Positions 53,875-63,401 are shown, counted from the stretch's first letter. The stretch is DNA of 64,000 nucleotides from Inediibacterium massiliense (GCF_001282725.1 NZ_LN876587.1:307040-371039), one strand, 5' to 3'. The notes: generated by a model from the sequence alone, not told the origin. Numbers and translations: made by a program.

Positions 53875-54940
53875 GTTTTTTGATTAGTTCTAATGTTTCT
53901 ATAATATTTTTTTTGTATTCTTCTTTACTTTTTGAGCCTATAATAGGCTTTCCTACTATATTTCCTTGCTGATCTACAAAAATACTAGTGGGATAAGAAG
54001 AGAGTGTATTTAAAAATTTAGTTTGAAGAATTTTATCAGGAATAATATTACTATAAGTAACTTTATTTTGAGATAATATTTTTTGTGCCAATTCTTCATG
54101 GTCTTGTGCATCTTCAATAATTCCTATGATGTTTACATTTTGCTTTTTCATTTCAGAATAGAGATTTTGAAGATCAGGTATTTGGTCAATACAAGGGTCT
54201 TCATAGGTAGCCCATATATGGATCATAGTCAGTGGATAATCTTTAAATATACTGCTGCTTATACTATTATGATTGATATCCATAGCTTCAAAGGAAGGAA
54301 ATGCTCCCATTAGTTCAGCAGTATGCTCATCATGTGTTGGAAGAGTAGGTTTGAAAATTTTCACAGTATTTTTTATATTTGCAATATCTTTGTAAAATTG
54401 ATCATACATTTTTTGTGATGATTGGGATAAACCTACAATTGTATTAGGATCTGGATAACATAAGTAATATACTAGATCTTCTTGTTCTCCAAGAAAAATA
54501 TTATGAGCAAGTCCTGATAAATTTTCTATAGAAGTAGAATTTATTTTATCTTTATGGTAAATATTAAAATGTACTAGAGGTTTTAATGTATTTAAAAGGT
54601 CTTTCCATTCTTTTTCGTTTTTGGAATTGACATCCGTAGTAAAGGATTGCATTTTTTCTACACTTTCCTTTGGAATATAAGAAAGTTTAAGTCCCCCATA
54701 TAAAGGATCAGAACTATCCGGAGAAGCTCCTAAAACAATACCATCAATATATTTTTCATTATTATCCCATTCTTTAGGCATAGTAAAGCTAAAACCTAAC
54801 TCTGCAAGTTCAACAAAATGGTTTTTTTTAGATTGAGTTTGGCTAGGTTGAGTGAATGGATTTTTTTCTTTTTTAGAACAACCGATAAAAGTAAAGGGAA
54901 GTGTTCCTATCAATAATCCTAAAATGAATTTTTTAATCAT
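53855..54940 (-). CDS. Lipoprotein with degenerate TlpA/thioredoxin-like domain
   Basis: A 361-residue lipoprotein. The signal peptide MIKKFILGLLIGTLPFTFIGC ends in lipobox FIGC. Residues ~45-200 are an extracytoplasmic part not recognised (FSFTMPKEWDNNEKYIDGIVLGASP). Residues ~215-355 form a TlpA/AhpC-like thioredoxin fold (LMGAFPSFEAMDINHNSISSSIFKDYPLTMIHIWATYEDPCIDQIPDLQNLY, NVNIIGIIEDAQD, SYPTSIFVDQQGNIVGK). In the WATYEDPC segment the first Cys of the usual WCxxC pair is replaced by Glu, so dithiol exchange is unlikely. AAGGAGG precedes the ATG. Confidence 0.82.
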   Translation of the reverse strand: MIKKFILGLLIGTLPFTFIGCSKKEKNPFTQPSQTQSKKNHFVELAELGFSFTMPKEWDNNEKYIDGIVLGASPDSSDPLYGGLKLSYIPKESVEKMQSFTTDVNSKNEKEWKDLLNTLKPLVHFNIYHKDKINSTSIENLSGLAHNIFLGEQEDLVYYLCYPDPNTIVGLSQSSQKMYDQFYKDIANIKNTVKIFKPTLPTHDEHTAELMGAFPSFEAMDINHNSISSSIFKDYPLTMIHIWATYEDPCIDQIPDLQNLYSEMKKQNVNIIGIIEDAQDHEELAQKILSQNKVTYSNIIPDKILQTKFLNTLSSYPTSIFVDQQGNIVGKPIIGSKSKEEYKKNIIETLELIKKQNIKTP

Positions 54941-55269
54941 ATTATAGTGCCTCCTTATTTCTTTATTCTATTATATAAGAAAGTTTCTACTTCTTCTATA
55001 TAGAATATGGTTTTTGTAGTATGCGATTACTAAAATTTTTATAGATGTAAACAATCATAAGCACTATGAGGATATGGAGTAAAGAAGCATTTTCATAATA
55101 CATAGGAAATGACATAATGCATAAAATTATGGATCGTTCTATAAGTTCCGTTATATATTGCAAAAAAGTATATTTGTAAATTTTTCAAAGGACAACTTTT
55201 TTATTTGATTGATCCATAAAGAGAGATATTCTATAATAAAAAAGAAACCTATAGAAAAGAGGGAAGAAT
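54941..55269. other. Divergent promoter region between the lipoprotein and phosphodiesterase genes
   Basis: About 330 nt, AT-rich, no ORF with a ribosome-binding site, no recognised RNA. Promoter-like TATAAT boxes occur on both strands but none is convincing. Confidence 0.4.
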
Positions 55270-55812
55270 ATGAAATTGTTTTTTATTTCTGATATACATG
55301 GTTCATTATATTATCTAAAGAAGGCTTTAGAGGCTTATGAAAGAGAAGAAGCAGATTATATAGTAATATTAGGAGATGCCTTATACCATGGTCCTAGAAA
55401 TGCTCTTCCAAAGGACTATGATCCAAAAGAAGTAGCAAAAGTTTTAAATCAATATCAACAAAAAATTATAGCAGTAAGAGGAAATTGTGATAGTGAAGTA
55501 GATCAAATGATGATTGATTATCCTATGATGGGAGAGTATGCTATTGTTTTTTATGAAAATAAAAAATTGTTTTTAACTCATGGGCATATCTATCACAAAA
55601 ACAATCTTCCTAAATTGTCTAAAGGAGATGTACTTATTCATGGACATACGCATATTCCAGTATTAGAAAAACTAGATGATTTTTATCTTTTTAATCCAGG
55701 GTCTATCTCTTTACCAAAAGAAAATAATCCTCCTACCTATGGTATATTAAAAAATAAAAAAATACAAATAAAAGATTTAGATTTTAATGTGATTTCATCT
55801 ATGGATATATAA
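55270..55812 (+). CDS. Phosphodiesterase YfcE/MJ0936 family
   Basis: A 180-residue metallophosphoesterase. Motifs in order are FISDIHGSLYYL, ILGDALYHGPRN, VRGNCDSEVDQM, FLTHGHIYHKN and LIHGHTHIPVLEK, then NPGSISLPKENNPPTYGIL, as in YfcE-type cyclic or phosphodiester hydrolases. The substrate in vivo is unknown. AGAGGGAAG precedes the ATG, and a large terminator hairpin follows at the stop. Confidence 0.9.
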   Translation: MKLFFISDIHGSLYYLKKALEAYEREEADYIVILGDALYHGPRNALPKDYDPKEVAKVLNQYQQKIIAVRGNCDSEVDQMMIDYPMMGEYAIVFYENKKLFLTHGHIYHKNNLPKLSKGDVLIHGHTHIPVLEKLDDFYLFNPGSISLPKENNPPTYGILKNKKIQIKDLDFNVISSMDI

Positions 55813-55851
55813 AAGTTCGCACGTTGCTATAGCAATGTGCGAACTTTTTTG
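55809..55851 (+). terminator. Terminator after yfcE-like gene
   Basis: Eighteen-nt arms AAAAGTTCGCACGTTGCT and complement, with G-U pairs, and a T-run. Confidence 0.88.
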
Positions 55852-55911
55852 GTTCTAATTTTTGAAATATTTACATATATATCATTGGAGTAATGTGGAA
55901 AAGGTGATTCT

Positions 55912-56634
55912 GTGAAAAAGAGAATATATATATATACTATCAAAATGAATAGAAAAGTTATATTTTTATTGTTTTTATTTATAGTGATTGTATTAGTATG
56001 CTTACTATCTAAAATAAATTTTTTACAAACGGTATTTTATTCTTGTGAAGGAAGAATTGTAATAGACCCAGGACATGGAGGAGTAGATAGTGGAACAGGA
56101 GAGAAATTTGGTATTTATGAAAAAGAAATCAATCTAGATGTAGCACTTAGACTAAGAAAATTAATAAAAAGAGATTTTAAAGTAACTATGACAAGAGATA
56201 AAGATACTTCTTTAGAAAGCAAAAGTGATTTAAATGATTCAAGATATAAAAAAGATTTACATGCTAGAAAGACTATGATCAACCAATATGGTGATTTATT
56301 TGTAAGTATTCATGTGAATGCTGATCCATATAATTCACGTACCAGAGGAGTTAAAATTTATTATTATCCCACATCAGATGAAAGTAAAAAATTAGCTCAG
56401 TCTATAAGAACAGAAGTAAATAAAATAGTATATAAAGATAGCTCTATCAAAGCAGAAATTTTAAAAGAGGACTATTATGTTTTAAGAGAGACCAAATGTC
56501 CAGGGGTATTAGTAGAGATAGGTTTTATAACCAATTCACAGGAGAGAAAATTAATACAAAATAACAAATACAAAAATAAAATAGCAAAATCTATTTACAA
56601 AGGAATAAAAAATTATATCAAAGAGAGCAGATAA
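55912..56634 (+). CDS. cwlD: N-acetylmuramoyl-L-alanine amidase CwlD
   Basis: A 240-residue amidase (Amidase_3) of spore cortex formation. CwlD removes the stem peptide as first step to muramic-delta-lactam, needed for later cortex lysis at germination. The N-terminal hydrophobic stretch (about 14-32) could be a membrane anchor. Zinc ligands are in VIDPGHGGVDSG, KEINLDVALRL and VSIHVNADP; the C-terminal Glu is in VLVEIGFITNSQE. The GTG start follows AAAAGGTG. The stop codon lies in a 24-bp palindrome shared with the convergent kinase gene. Confidence 0.92.
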   Translation: MKKRIYIYTIKMNRKVIFLLFLFIVIVLVCLLSKINFLQTVFYSCEGRIVIDPGHGGVDSGTGEKFGIYEKEINLDVALRLRKLIKRDFKVTMTRDKDTSLESKSDLNDSRYKKDLHARKTMINQYGDLFVSIHVNADPYNSRTRGVKIYYYPTSDESKKLAQSIRTEVNKIVYKDSSIKAEILKEDYYVLRETKCPGVLVEIGFITNSQERKLIQNNKYKNKIAKSIYKGIKNYIKESR

Positions 56635-56646
56635 TTATCTGCTCTC
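56623..56646. repeat. Perfect 24-bp palindrome at the cwlD/kinase junction
   Basis: GAGAGCAGATAA and its exact complement, centred between 56634 and 56635, the last bases of the two genes. It gives both proteins the C-terminal residues Glu-Ser-Arg before TAA. It is likely a bidirectional terminator or hairpin, although T-runs are poor. Confidence 0.8.
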
Positions 56647-57675
56647 AGGAAAGAGAATGGTAAATATTACACCATTTTGAATATTTTTAGCATAAATATT
56701 TCCTTTATGAAATTGAACAATTTTTTGAGTAATAAATAATCCAAGACCAAAGTGGCCATTATTTCCTTTATAAAATCTATGAAATAAATTGTCTAAGATC
56801 AATGAATCAATAAGGGGACCATCATTTTCAAAAGTAATTTTTATATTATGGTTTACTTTTTTACAATGAACATAAATTTGAGATTTAGCATATCTGAGAT
56901 TATTTTCTAAAATATTTTCAAAAGCGATAGTTAATTCTTCTTCATTTCCTAACATGTAAATATCTTCTACAGAGGTGTGGATATGAATATGTGTATGATG
57001 AAAAGATAAACGATTGACAATATGTAGTAGAACTTCCTTTAAAGATATAGGATTAAGTTCTATTTTTCTTTTCATAATATAATCTAAACTATTTAGATAT
57101 AGAAGTTTTTTTACTTTGTTCTCAAGATTTTTAGATTCTTTTAAAATGATATGAACTGTATCTTCAAGAGAGTTATTTAAATAAATCCCATCTAAAACCG
57201 CTTGTGCATAGCTATGAATAACCATAATAGGAGTTTTTAAATCATGAGAAACTGTTTGAAGAAAAATTTGTTCTTCCTGATCCTTTGATTTTAAAGATTC
57301 TTGCATAGAATGAATAGAGACAGCTAACTTTCCAATTTCATCCTTTCGGTCTAAAGCAATAGGTGTTGTCCACTCTTTATTTGCAATTTTTCGTACCTGC
57401 TTTTCCAGATATCTTAAAGGAGCTGTAATATAGTGTGCAATAAATTTTGCTGTAGTAATATTGATGATGGAGATGACAATGAGTACTTTACATATTCTTT
57501 TTGATAAATGACTTATAATTTCTTTTGGTTGAACATTTAATATAAATTGGTAAGTTCCACTTGAAAAAAATTCATGAATTGTAAACAATACTACCAGTGT
57601 TACAACAAAAGTGACTAAGATGACAAATAAGGTAATAATGATCCAAATTTGAAAGCCTAGTGGTTTATCCTTCAT
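56635..57675 (-). CDS. Two-component sensor histidine kinase
   Basis: A 346-residue membrane kinase. TM1 is at ~10-32 and TM2 at ~50-66 with a very short extracellular loop, then HAMP (~65-120; LRYLEKQVRKIANKEWTTPIALDRKDEIGKLAVSI) and the H-box QTVSHDLKTPIMVIHSYAQ with the phosphorylated His. The N-box is IAFENILENNLRYA and the G-box is GHFGLGLFITQKIV. A small loop suggests an intramembrane or partner-dependent signal. It overlaps the response regulator gene upstream by 11 nt, so they are coupled. It converges exactly end to end with cwlD. Confidence 0.92.
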   Translation of the reverse strand: MKDKPLGFQIWIIITLFVILVTFVVTLVVLFTIHEFFSSGTYQFILNVQPKEIISHLSKRICKVLIVISIINITTAKFIAHYITAPLRYLEKQVRKIANKEWTTPIALDRKDEIGKLAVSIHSMQESLKSKDQEEQIFLQTVSHDLKTPIMVIHSYAQAVLDGIYLNNSLEDTVHIILKESKNLENKVKKLLYLNSLDYIMKRKIELNPISLKEVLLHIVNRLSFHHTHIHIHTSVEDIYMLGNEEELTIAFENILENNLRYAKSQIYVHCKKVNHNIKITFENDGPLIDSLILDNLFHRFYKGNNGHFGLGLFITQKIVQFHKGNIYAKNIQNGVIFTILFPESR

Positions 57676-58345
57676 TATTTAACATCCTATATCCAAATCC
57701 GTAAATGGTTTCAATAGATAGGTGAGGTAATTTTTTTCGTAATCTTCGAATGGTATCATCTACCACTCTATCAGATCCATAATAGTTGTCATCCCATACT
57801 TTTTCTAGAATTTGTTCTCTTGAAAAGGCATGATTTAAATTCTTAGCCATAAGTATTAAAAGGTCAAATTCCTTGCTTGAAAGGTCAATAGGTTGATTAT
57901 TGTATGTGACCATATGTTTTTCATAATTGATAGAGTAATTGTTAAGTTGAATGAAAGGTTTATAAGATAGACAATTAGGTTCATAAGTAAGTTTTAAAAG
58001 ATTTTGAGTTTTGATGACTAATTCTCTTGGTAAAAAAGGCTTTGAGATATAATCATCACTACCAAGTTCCAATCCAATTACTCGATCCAAATCTTGATTT
58101 CTGGCAGAAATAAATATAGTAGGAGTAGAAGAATCGAATTCTTTTATTTTTTTTAATAGAGTATAGCCATTAATATCAGGAAGCATAATATCTAGAATCC
58201 ATAAATGAGGAGGATTACATACTTTTTCTAGAGCAGTTTTGCCATCTAAAAAACTTTTTACTTCATATCCTTCTTTTTCAAGATACATTTTTAAAATAGA
58301 ATTTAAGTTTTCTTCATCTTCTACTAAATAAACTTGATAAGCCAT
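57665..58345 (-). CDS. OmpR-family response regulator
   Basis: A ~226-residue regulator: receiver domain (about 1-118) with acidic EDEE, phosphorylation Asp in LWILDIMLPD, switch residues in TIFISARN and Lys in YISKPFLPRE; then the winged-helix Trans_reg_C domain (about 128-226; LSSKEFDLLILMAKNLNHAFSREQILEKVW, RVVDDTIRRLRKKL, IETIYGFGYRM). The start is the ATG 8 nt after AAAGGAG; further in-frame codons upstream lack a site. Partner kinase downstream. The regulon is unknown; the nearest targets could be the AGCS transporters. Confidence 0.93.
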   Translation of the reverse strand: MAYQVYLVEDEENLNSILKMYLEKEGYEVKSFLDGKTALEKVCNPPHLWILDIMLPDINGYTLLKKIKEFDSSTPTIFISARNQDLDRVIGLELGSDDYISKPFLPRELVIKTQNLLKLTYEPNCLSYKPFIQLNNYSINYEKHMVTYNNQPIDLSSKEFDLLILMAKNLNHAFSREQILEKVWDDNYYGSDRVVDDTIRRLRKKLPHLSIETIYGFGYRMLNNEG

Positions 58346-58493
58346 TTTTTCATCTCCTTTGTATTCTTTAGTAAATGATATCAAGGGATAAACTGTGGAT
58401 ATCATAGGAATATGACAATCTTCTTATAGATGATGATTAAAATTTTATTTGTATTATAAAACTGTATTCATTATATTATATATGAGAATATAA

Positions 58494-58533
58494 ATGAAGA
58501 AAAAAAGCCTCTTTTAAAGTATAAGAGGCTTTT
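58494..58533 (-). terminator. Terminator after AGCS gene 1
   Basis: AAAAGCCTCTT and complement around a 9-nt loop, with a T-run on the - strand. Confidence 0.85.
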
Positions 58534-58536
58534 GGT

Positions 58537-60003
58537 CTACATATGTGTAGATTTTGATTTTTGTAAGTCTTCGTAAAATAATCTGAAATTTGGATCTACT
58601 TTTCCAATTCCTAGGTATCTTGCTTTGTAATCTTTTAATAATTTAAAGAAGGTTCCTGACAGTAATAAAATGGCAAATACATTTGCAAAGGTTGGAATGG
58701 CAGAAGTGATGTCTGCAAAGTACCACACATATTTTCCAGGAAGACCATTTTTAACAGCATATAAAACCATAAATAATCCTGGGAATGGATAGATAGCTTT
58801 ATAAAATTTTAATATATTATTTTTAAGCTGAACTTTTTCTTTAAGGGAATGTCTAAGAATAATTTCATAATAAGAATACCATCCACTTGAAGTAGTAATA
58901 CCAAATAAAAATGTACCAATAGCAACAATTTGTCTACCAATTGTACCTACACCACTTTCAAAAGCAGTTAAGGTAAGAGTTGCACCACTAAGACCAGAAG
59001 ACCACTCACCAGTAATAATAATGAGTAATGCTGTAACTGTACAGACAACCATAGTATCTATAAATACTTCAAAGCCACCCCAAAGTCCTTGCTTTATTGG
59101 ATGATCGGTTTTTGCAGTAGAGTGAATCATAGGAGATGTACCCCAACCAGCTTCGTTGCTAAATACAGATCTAGAAATGCCTAGACGAATAACTTGTGCT
59201 GTAGTAACTCCAGCAAATCCACCAATAGCTGCTGTTCCTTTAAAAGCACTAGAAAAAATTAGTGCAAAGGTGGAAGGAATTAAGGATGCGTTTTTTAATA
59301 TGATAAAAAGTGCAGATAGAATATAGAATAAACACATGATTGGAACAATTTTACTTGCAATTTTTCCAAGATGTTTAATACCACCTAATATCATGAAATA
59401 ATTAACAATTACATAAACAATAGCCACGCTGACCATACTGATGTTAAAAGTAGAACTTACAGCTTCTGAAACAGTATAGTTTTGAAGCGTAATAGGAAAA
59501 GTAGAAAAAATACCCAAACCAAATATAATAGCAGGAATGATCCAAAATTTAAAATTTCTTTCTTCCCCCAGACCTTTTTCCATATAATAAGTAGGGCCAC
59601 CATAAGGATTTCCCTCTTCATCTGTATTTCTATAATAAACAGCCAAGGTAACTTCAGCAGTTTTAATAAGCATTCCAATTAGTGCCATAAGCCACATCCA
59701 AAATACAGCACCTGGACCTCCTACGGCAATGGCAGTAGCAACTCCTCCCATGTTTCCTACACCTACAGATCCTCCAATAGCTGTACTTACTGCTTCAAGA
59801 GGAGAAATGATCCCTTTCGAAACGTTTTCTTCTTCCTTAGATTTCTGAAATAATTTAAAAAAAGTTTGAGACATAATATGACCAAAGTAGCGAAATTGAA
59901 AAAACTTACTTCCAAAAGTAAAATAAAAACCAGTAAATAAGATTGTGATAATTAGAGGAAGTCCCCATAAGAAACCTACAATTGAATCTAGAATTTTTTC
60001 CAT
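58537..60003 (-). CDS. AGCS family amino acid:sodium symporter (copy 1)
   Basis: A 488-residue alanine/glycine:cation symporter with ~11 helices. Features are GLPLIITILFTGFYFTFGSKFFQFRYFGHIM, SPLEAVSTAIGGSVGVGNMGGVATAIAVGGPGAVFWMW, AVYYRNTDEEGNPYGGPTYYMEKGL, and TIGRQIVAIGTFLFGITTSSGWYSYYE. It imports alanine or glycine with Na+. The start is set by AAAGGAG before ATGGAAAAAATTC; a longer in-frame reading overlaps the upstream gene and is unlikely. It lies directly downstream of a paralogue, separated by 106 nt. Confidence 0.93.
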   Translation of the reverse strand: MEKILDSIVGFLWGLPLIITILFTGFYFTFGSKFFQFRYFGHIMSQTFFKLFQKSKEEENVSKGIISPLEAVSTAIGGSVGVGNMGGVATAIAVGGPGAVFWMWLMALIGMLIKTAEVTLAVYYRNTDEEGNPYGGPTYYMEKGLGEERNFKFWIIPAIIFGLGIFSTFPITLQNYTVSEAVSSTFNISMVSVAIVYVIVNYFMILGGIKHLGKIASKIVPIMCLFYILSALFIILKNASLIPSTFALIFSSAFKGTAAIGGFAGVTTAQVIRLGISRSVFSNEAGWGTSPMIHSTAKTDHPIKQGLWGGFEVFIDTMVVCTVTALLIIITGEWSSGLSGATLTLTAFESGVGTIGRQIVAIGTFLFGITTSSGWYSYYEIILRHSLKEKVQLKNNILKFYKAIYPFPGLFMVLYAVKNGLPGKYVWYFADITSAIPTFANVFAILLLSGTFFKLLKDYKARYLGIGKVDPNFRLFYEDLQKSKSTHM

Positions 60004-60109
60004 AATAATCTCCTTTCTAAATATTTTTTCTTTTGACAATATTTTAAAAGAAGATTGTAGAATAAATATCAAATAAATATGTGAAATTATGTGAAAATGG
60101 TGTGGAAAT

Positions 60110-61555
60110 TCACAAAATTTCATCATCTTCATAAAAAATATGAAATTCAGAATCAATAGTTCCTTTGTGAAGATATCTAGCTTTATAGTCTTTTAAGAGC
60201 TCAAGGAATTTGTTGCTTAAAATAAGAATAGAAAAAATGTTAATGAAAGTAGGAATAGCAGTTGTAACATCTGCAAAATACCATATGTATTTTCCAGGAA
60301 GTCCATAGTTTACTACATATAAAACCATAAAAAGTCCAGGAAAAGGATAAAGAAATTTATAATATTTTAGGATGACATTTTTTTGATGGATTTGTCCATG
60401 AAAAAAATGTCTTAAAAGAATTTCATAATAAGAATACCAAGCACTTGAAGTAGTAATGCCAAATAAAAATACACCTATGGCAACAATATTTCTTCCAAAG
60501 GAACCAATCCCTTTTTCAAAAGCATTTAAAGCAAGCACTGCTCCTGTTTGGCCCGAGGACCATTCGCCTGTAATAATAATTACTAAAGCAGTAGTAGTAC
60601 AAATGATCATAGTATCTACAAAAACTTCAAATGCTCCCCATAGACCTTGCTTAACAGGATGTTCAGTCTTTGCAGTAGAATGAATCATAGGAGAAGTACC
60701 CCATCCAAATTCACTACTAAATACAGATCGAGCCACTCCCATGCGAATTACTTGGGAAACAGCAGCACCACTAAAACCTCCTATGGGGGCAGTACCAGAA
60801 AACGCACTAGTAAAAATTAATTGAATAGAAGGAATAATATTATAATAATGTTTTAAAATAATGATGATTCCTGAAAATATGTAAAATAAACACATACAAG
60901 GGACAACGATACTAGATACTTTCCCAAGATGGCGAATGCCTCCAAAGATCATAAGGTATGTAAATAGGACATAAGCCATGGACACACTAGTCATATCTAG
61001 ATGAAAAGTAGAGCTTAAAGCTTCAGAAGCACTATAATTTTGAAGAGTAATAAAAAAAGTAGAAAAAATACCTAATCCAAAGATGAAGGCTGGTAAAAAC
61101 CAATGATGAAAGTTCATTTCTCTTCCAATACCTTTTTCAATATAATAAGTAGGTCCTCCATAAGTATTTCCTTCTTCATCTGTATTTCTATAATAAACAG
61201 ATAAACTTACTTCTACTGTTTTAATAATCATTCCAATAAATGCTATAATCCACATCCAAAATACAGAGCCAGGACCTCCAACGGAAATTGCTGTGGCAAC
61301 TCCTCCGATATTTCCCACACCAACAGAACTTCCAATAGCTGTACTTACAGCTTCAAGAGGAGAGATCATTCCTTTGAAATGATGACTTCTTGATAGATTT
61401 AAATATTTTCCAAAGGTTTCTTTGATAATATGTGGAAAATATTGTAGTTGAAAAAAATTGCTACATATTGTAAAATAAAGTCCAGTAAATAAAATTGCAA
61501 AGATTAAAGGAACATCCCATAAATAACTTACCAATGTGTCTAAGATTCTTTCCAT
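60110..61555 (-). CDS. AGCS family amino acid:sodium symporter (copy 2)
   Basis: A 481-residue paralogue of copy 1 with the same blocks (SPLEAVSTAIGSSVGVGNIGGVATAISVGGPGSVFWMW; YYRNTDEEGNTYGGPTYYIEKGIG). It is upstream of copy 1 on the - strand and probably cotranscribed. Clear differences in the loops suggest a different preference (for example Ala versus Gly) rather than a fresh duplication. AAAAGGAGAAGG lies before the ATG. I looked in its leader for a glycine riboswitch and found none. The 61556-61799 gap holds only AT-rich promoter sequence. Confidence 0.93.
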   Translation of the reverse strand: MERILDTLVSYLWDVPLIFAILFTGLYFTICSNFFQLQYFPHIIKETFGKYLNLSRSHHFKGMISPLEAVSTAIGSSVGVGNIGGVATAISVGGPGSVFWMWIIAFIGMIIKTVEVSLSVYYRNTDEEGNTYGGPTYYIEKGIGREMNFHHWFLPAFIFGLGIFSTFFITLQNYSASEALSSTFHLDMTSVSMAYVLFTYLMIFGGIRHLGKVSSIVVPCMCLFYIFSGIIIILKHYYNIIPSIQLIFTSAFSGTAPIGGFSGAAVSQVIRMGVARSVFSSEFGWGTSPMIHSTAKTEHPVKQGLWGAFEVFVDTMIICTTTALVIIITGEWSSGQTGAVLALNAFEKGIGSFGRNIVAIGVFLFGITTSSAWYSYYEILLRHFFHGQIHQKNVILKYYKFLYPFPGLFMVLYVVNYGLPGKYIWYFADVTTAIPTFINIFSILILSNKFLELLKDYKARYLHKGTIDSEFHIFYEDDEIL

Positions 61556-61799
61556 AGAACCTTCTCCTTTCAAAAAAGCGAGACTAATGATTGATTTATA
61601 CATCTTTTGTTTATCAGAATATTCACTTAAAAGAATAGAGATGTTTCAAGTATTTCAGTAGGATTTTCTGTTATGTAAAGCTTGATTCTATTGTAGTATT
61701 GTATGAAAAATATGTCAATATTTTCAGCTTTATAATAAAAGGTGTATAAAAATAAAAACATTTAGCTTGCTTCAAAAATAATAGGGAGGAGTAAATGGT

Positions 61800-63401
61800 A
61801 TGGATTTAATTTTAAAAAATGGAAAAATTGCAACATTAGATTCAAAAAATTCAATTGTAGAAGCAATAGGTGTGAAAGATGGCAAAATTATAGTACTTGG
61901 AAAAAATCATGAAGTTTTAGAATATAAAGAGAAAGATACAAAAGTTATAGATGTAGATCAAAAATTAGTTTTACCAGGATTTCAAGATGGACATATGCAT
62001 ATGCTCAATTATGGATATACGAAACAAAAGCTTATATTAAATGAATGTGCATCTATTCAAGATTTAATAGAAAAAGGGAAAAAATTCATATTATCAAAAA
62101 ATATTCAAAAAGGAAAATGGCTTTTAGGAAGGGGCTGGAATCAAGATTATTTTATAGATCCAGTATTTCCTAATCAAGGGAATTTAGATGAAATTTCTAA
62201 GGAACATCCCATCTGTTATACAAGGGTTTGTGGTCATATAGCTGTTGCTAATACTTATGCAATAAATATGTTAAAAAATAGATATGGAAAAATAGATAAT
62301 GAAAATATTGATTGGGAATTAGGAATTTTTAAAGAAAGTGCTTTAGAAATGCTTTATGGAATGATTGATATACCTAGTGTAGAAGACATTGAAAAAATGC
62401 TTATGGATGCATCACTAGATTTAATAAAGTGTGGGATTACTTCAGTTCAAACAGATGATTTTGATGCTATGCCAGATCGAGATTTTAAAAAAGTATTAAA
62501 GGCGTATGAAGGATTAATCCAAAAGGATAAACTTCCTATTAGGGTGTATGAACAATGCCTTTTGCCGAGAAAGGAACAATTAACAGAATTTTTGAATTTA
62601 GGGTATCATACAGGATATGGAAATGAAAAATTTAGGATAGGACCGTTAAAGCTTTTATTAGATGGATCATTAGGAGCAAGAACTGCTTTTATGAGAGATG
62701 GATATGCAGATGATCCTTCAACTAAGGGAATTTGTGTTTATACTCAAGATCAATTAAATAAAATTGTTTTTTATGCTCATGAAAATGGGATGCAGATTGC
62801 TATACATGCTATTGGAGATGAAGCTATGTATATGGCTTTAGATAGTTTTTTATATGCAAATCAAAGATTGAAAAGAGAAGATTCAAGACATGGAATTGTT
62901 CATTGTCAGATTACCAATAAAGAAATTATAAACCGATTGAGTAAGGAAAATATTCTTGCTTATATTCAGCCTATATTTTTAGATTATGATTTACATATCG
63001 TAGAAGATCGAGTAGGAGTACAAAAAGCAAAAGAAACATATAACTGGAAGTCTATGCTTGAAAAAGGAGTTAAAGTCATAGGAGGATCTGATGCGCCTGT
63101 AGTAGATTTTAATATTATGAAAAATATCTATTCTGCTGTAACGAGACAGGATTTAAAGGGTAATCCAGAAGGAGGATGGCTTCCTAATGAAAAATTATCA
63201 ATAGAGGAAGGAATAAAATTATTTACAAAATATCCTCCATTTGCATCTTTTGAAGAAAGTCAAAAAGGAATTTTAGAAGTAGGTAAATTGGCAGATATGG
63301 TTATTCTATCAGAGGATTTGTATACAATAAAGGAAGAAGAGATTAAGAATGTAGATGTTTTAATGACTATTGTAGGGGGTAAAATAATATATGAAAGATA
63401 A
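61800..63401 (+). CDS. YtcJ-like amidohydrolase
   Basis: A 533-residue amidohydrolase of the amidohydrolase_3 (YtcJ/LAF3) group. It starts MDLILKNGKIATLDSKNSIVEAIGVKDGKI, has the metal motif LPGFQDGHMHML (HxH) near residue 64, WLLGRGWNQDYF, GPLKLLLDGSLGARTAFM with the Asp/Lys region, ENGMQIAIHAIGDEAMYMALD and HGIVHCQIT (His ligands), and VKVIGGSDAPVVDFN (final Asp). The substrate is unknown. Two ATGs lie close together; the in-frame one follows GGGAGGAG. Its last codons form part of a 30-bp hairpin. Confidence 0.88.
   Translation: MDLILKNGKIATLDSKNSIVEAIGVKDGKIIVLGKNHEVLEYKEKDTKVIDVDQKLVLPGFQDGHMHMLNYGYTKQKLILNECASIQDLIEKGKKFILSKNIQKGKWLLGRGWNQDYFIDPVFPNQGNLDEISKEHPICYTRVCGHIAVANTYAINMLKNRYGKIDNENIDWELGIFKESALEMLYGMIDIPSVEDIEKMLMDASLDLIKCGITSVQTDDFDAMPDRDFKKVLKAYEGLIQKDKLPIRVYEQCLLPRKEQLTEFLNLGYHTGYGNEKFRIGPLKLLLDGSLGARTAFMRDGYADDPSTKGICVYTQDQLNKIVFYAHENGMQIAIHAIGDEAMYMALDSFLYANQRLKREDSRHGIVHCQITNKEIINRLSKENILAYIQPIFLDYDLHIVEDRVGVQKAKETYNWKSMLEKGVKVIGGSDAPVVDFNIMKNIYSAVTRQDLKGNPEGGWLPNEKLSIEEGIKLFTKYPPFASFEESQKGILEVGKLADMVILSEDLYTIKEEEIKNVDVLMTIVGGKIIYER

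Noticed and set aside
59482-59682. Small + strand frame inside the AGCS gene
   Set aside because: It overlaps strongly conserved transporter sequence and has no start signal.
60004-60156. N-terminal extension of AGCS copy 1 (51 extra residues)
   Set aside because: It overlaps the end of the upstream paralogue, and a proper AAAGGAG site precedes the shorter start, which also matches the paralogue's length.
61556-61800. Glycine riboswitch upstream of the AGCS genes
   Set aside because: The context is typical for one, but the - strand leader lacks the GGAGAGA aptamer core.
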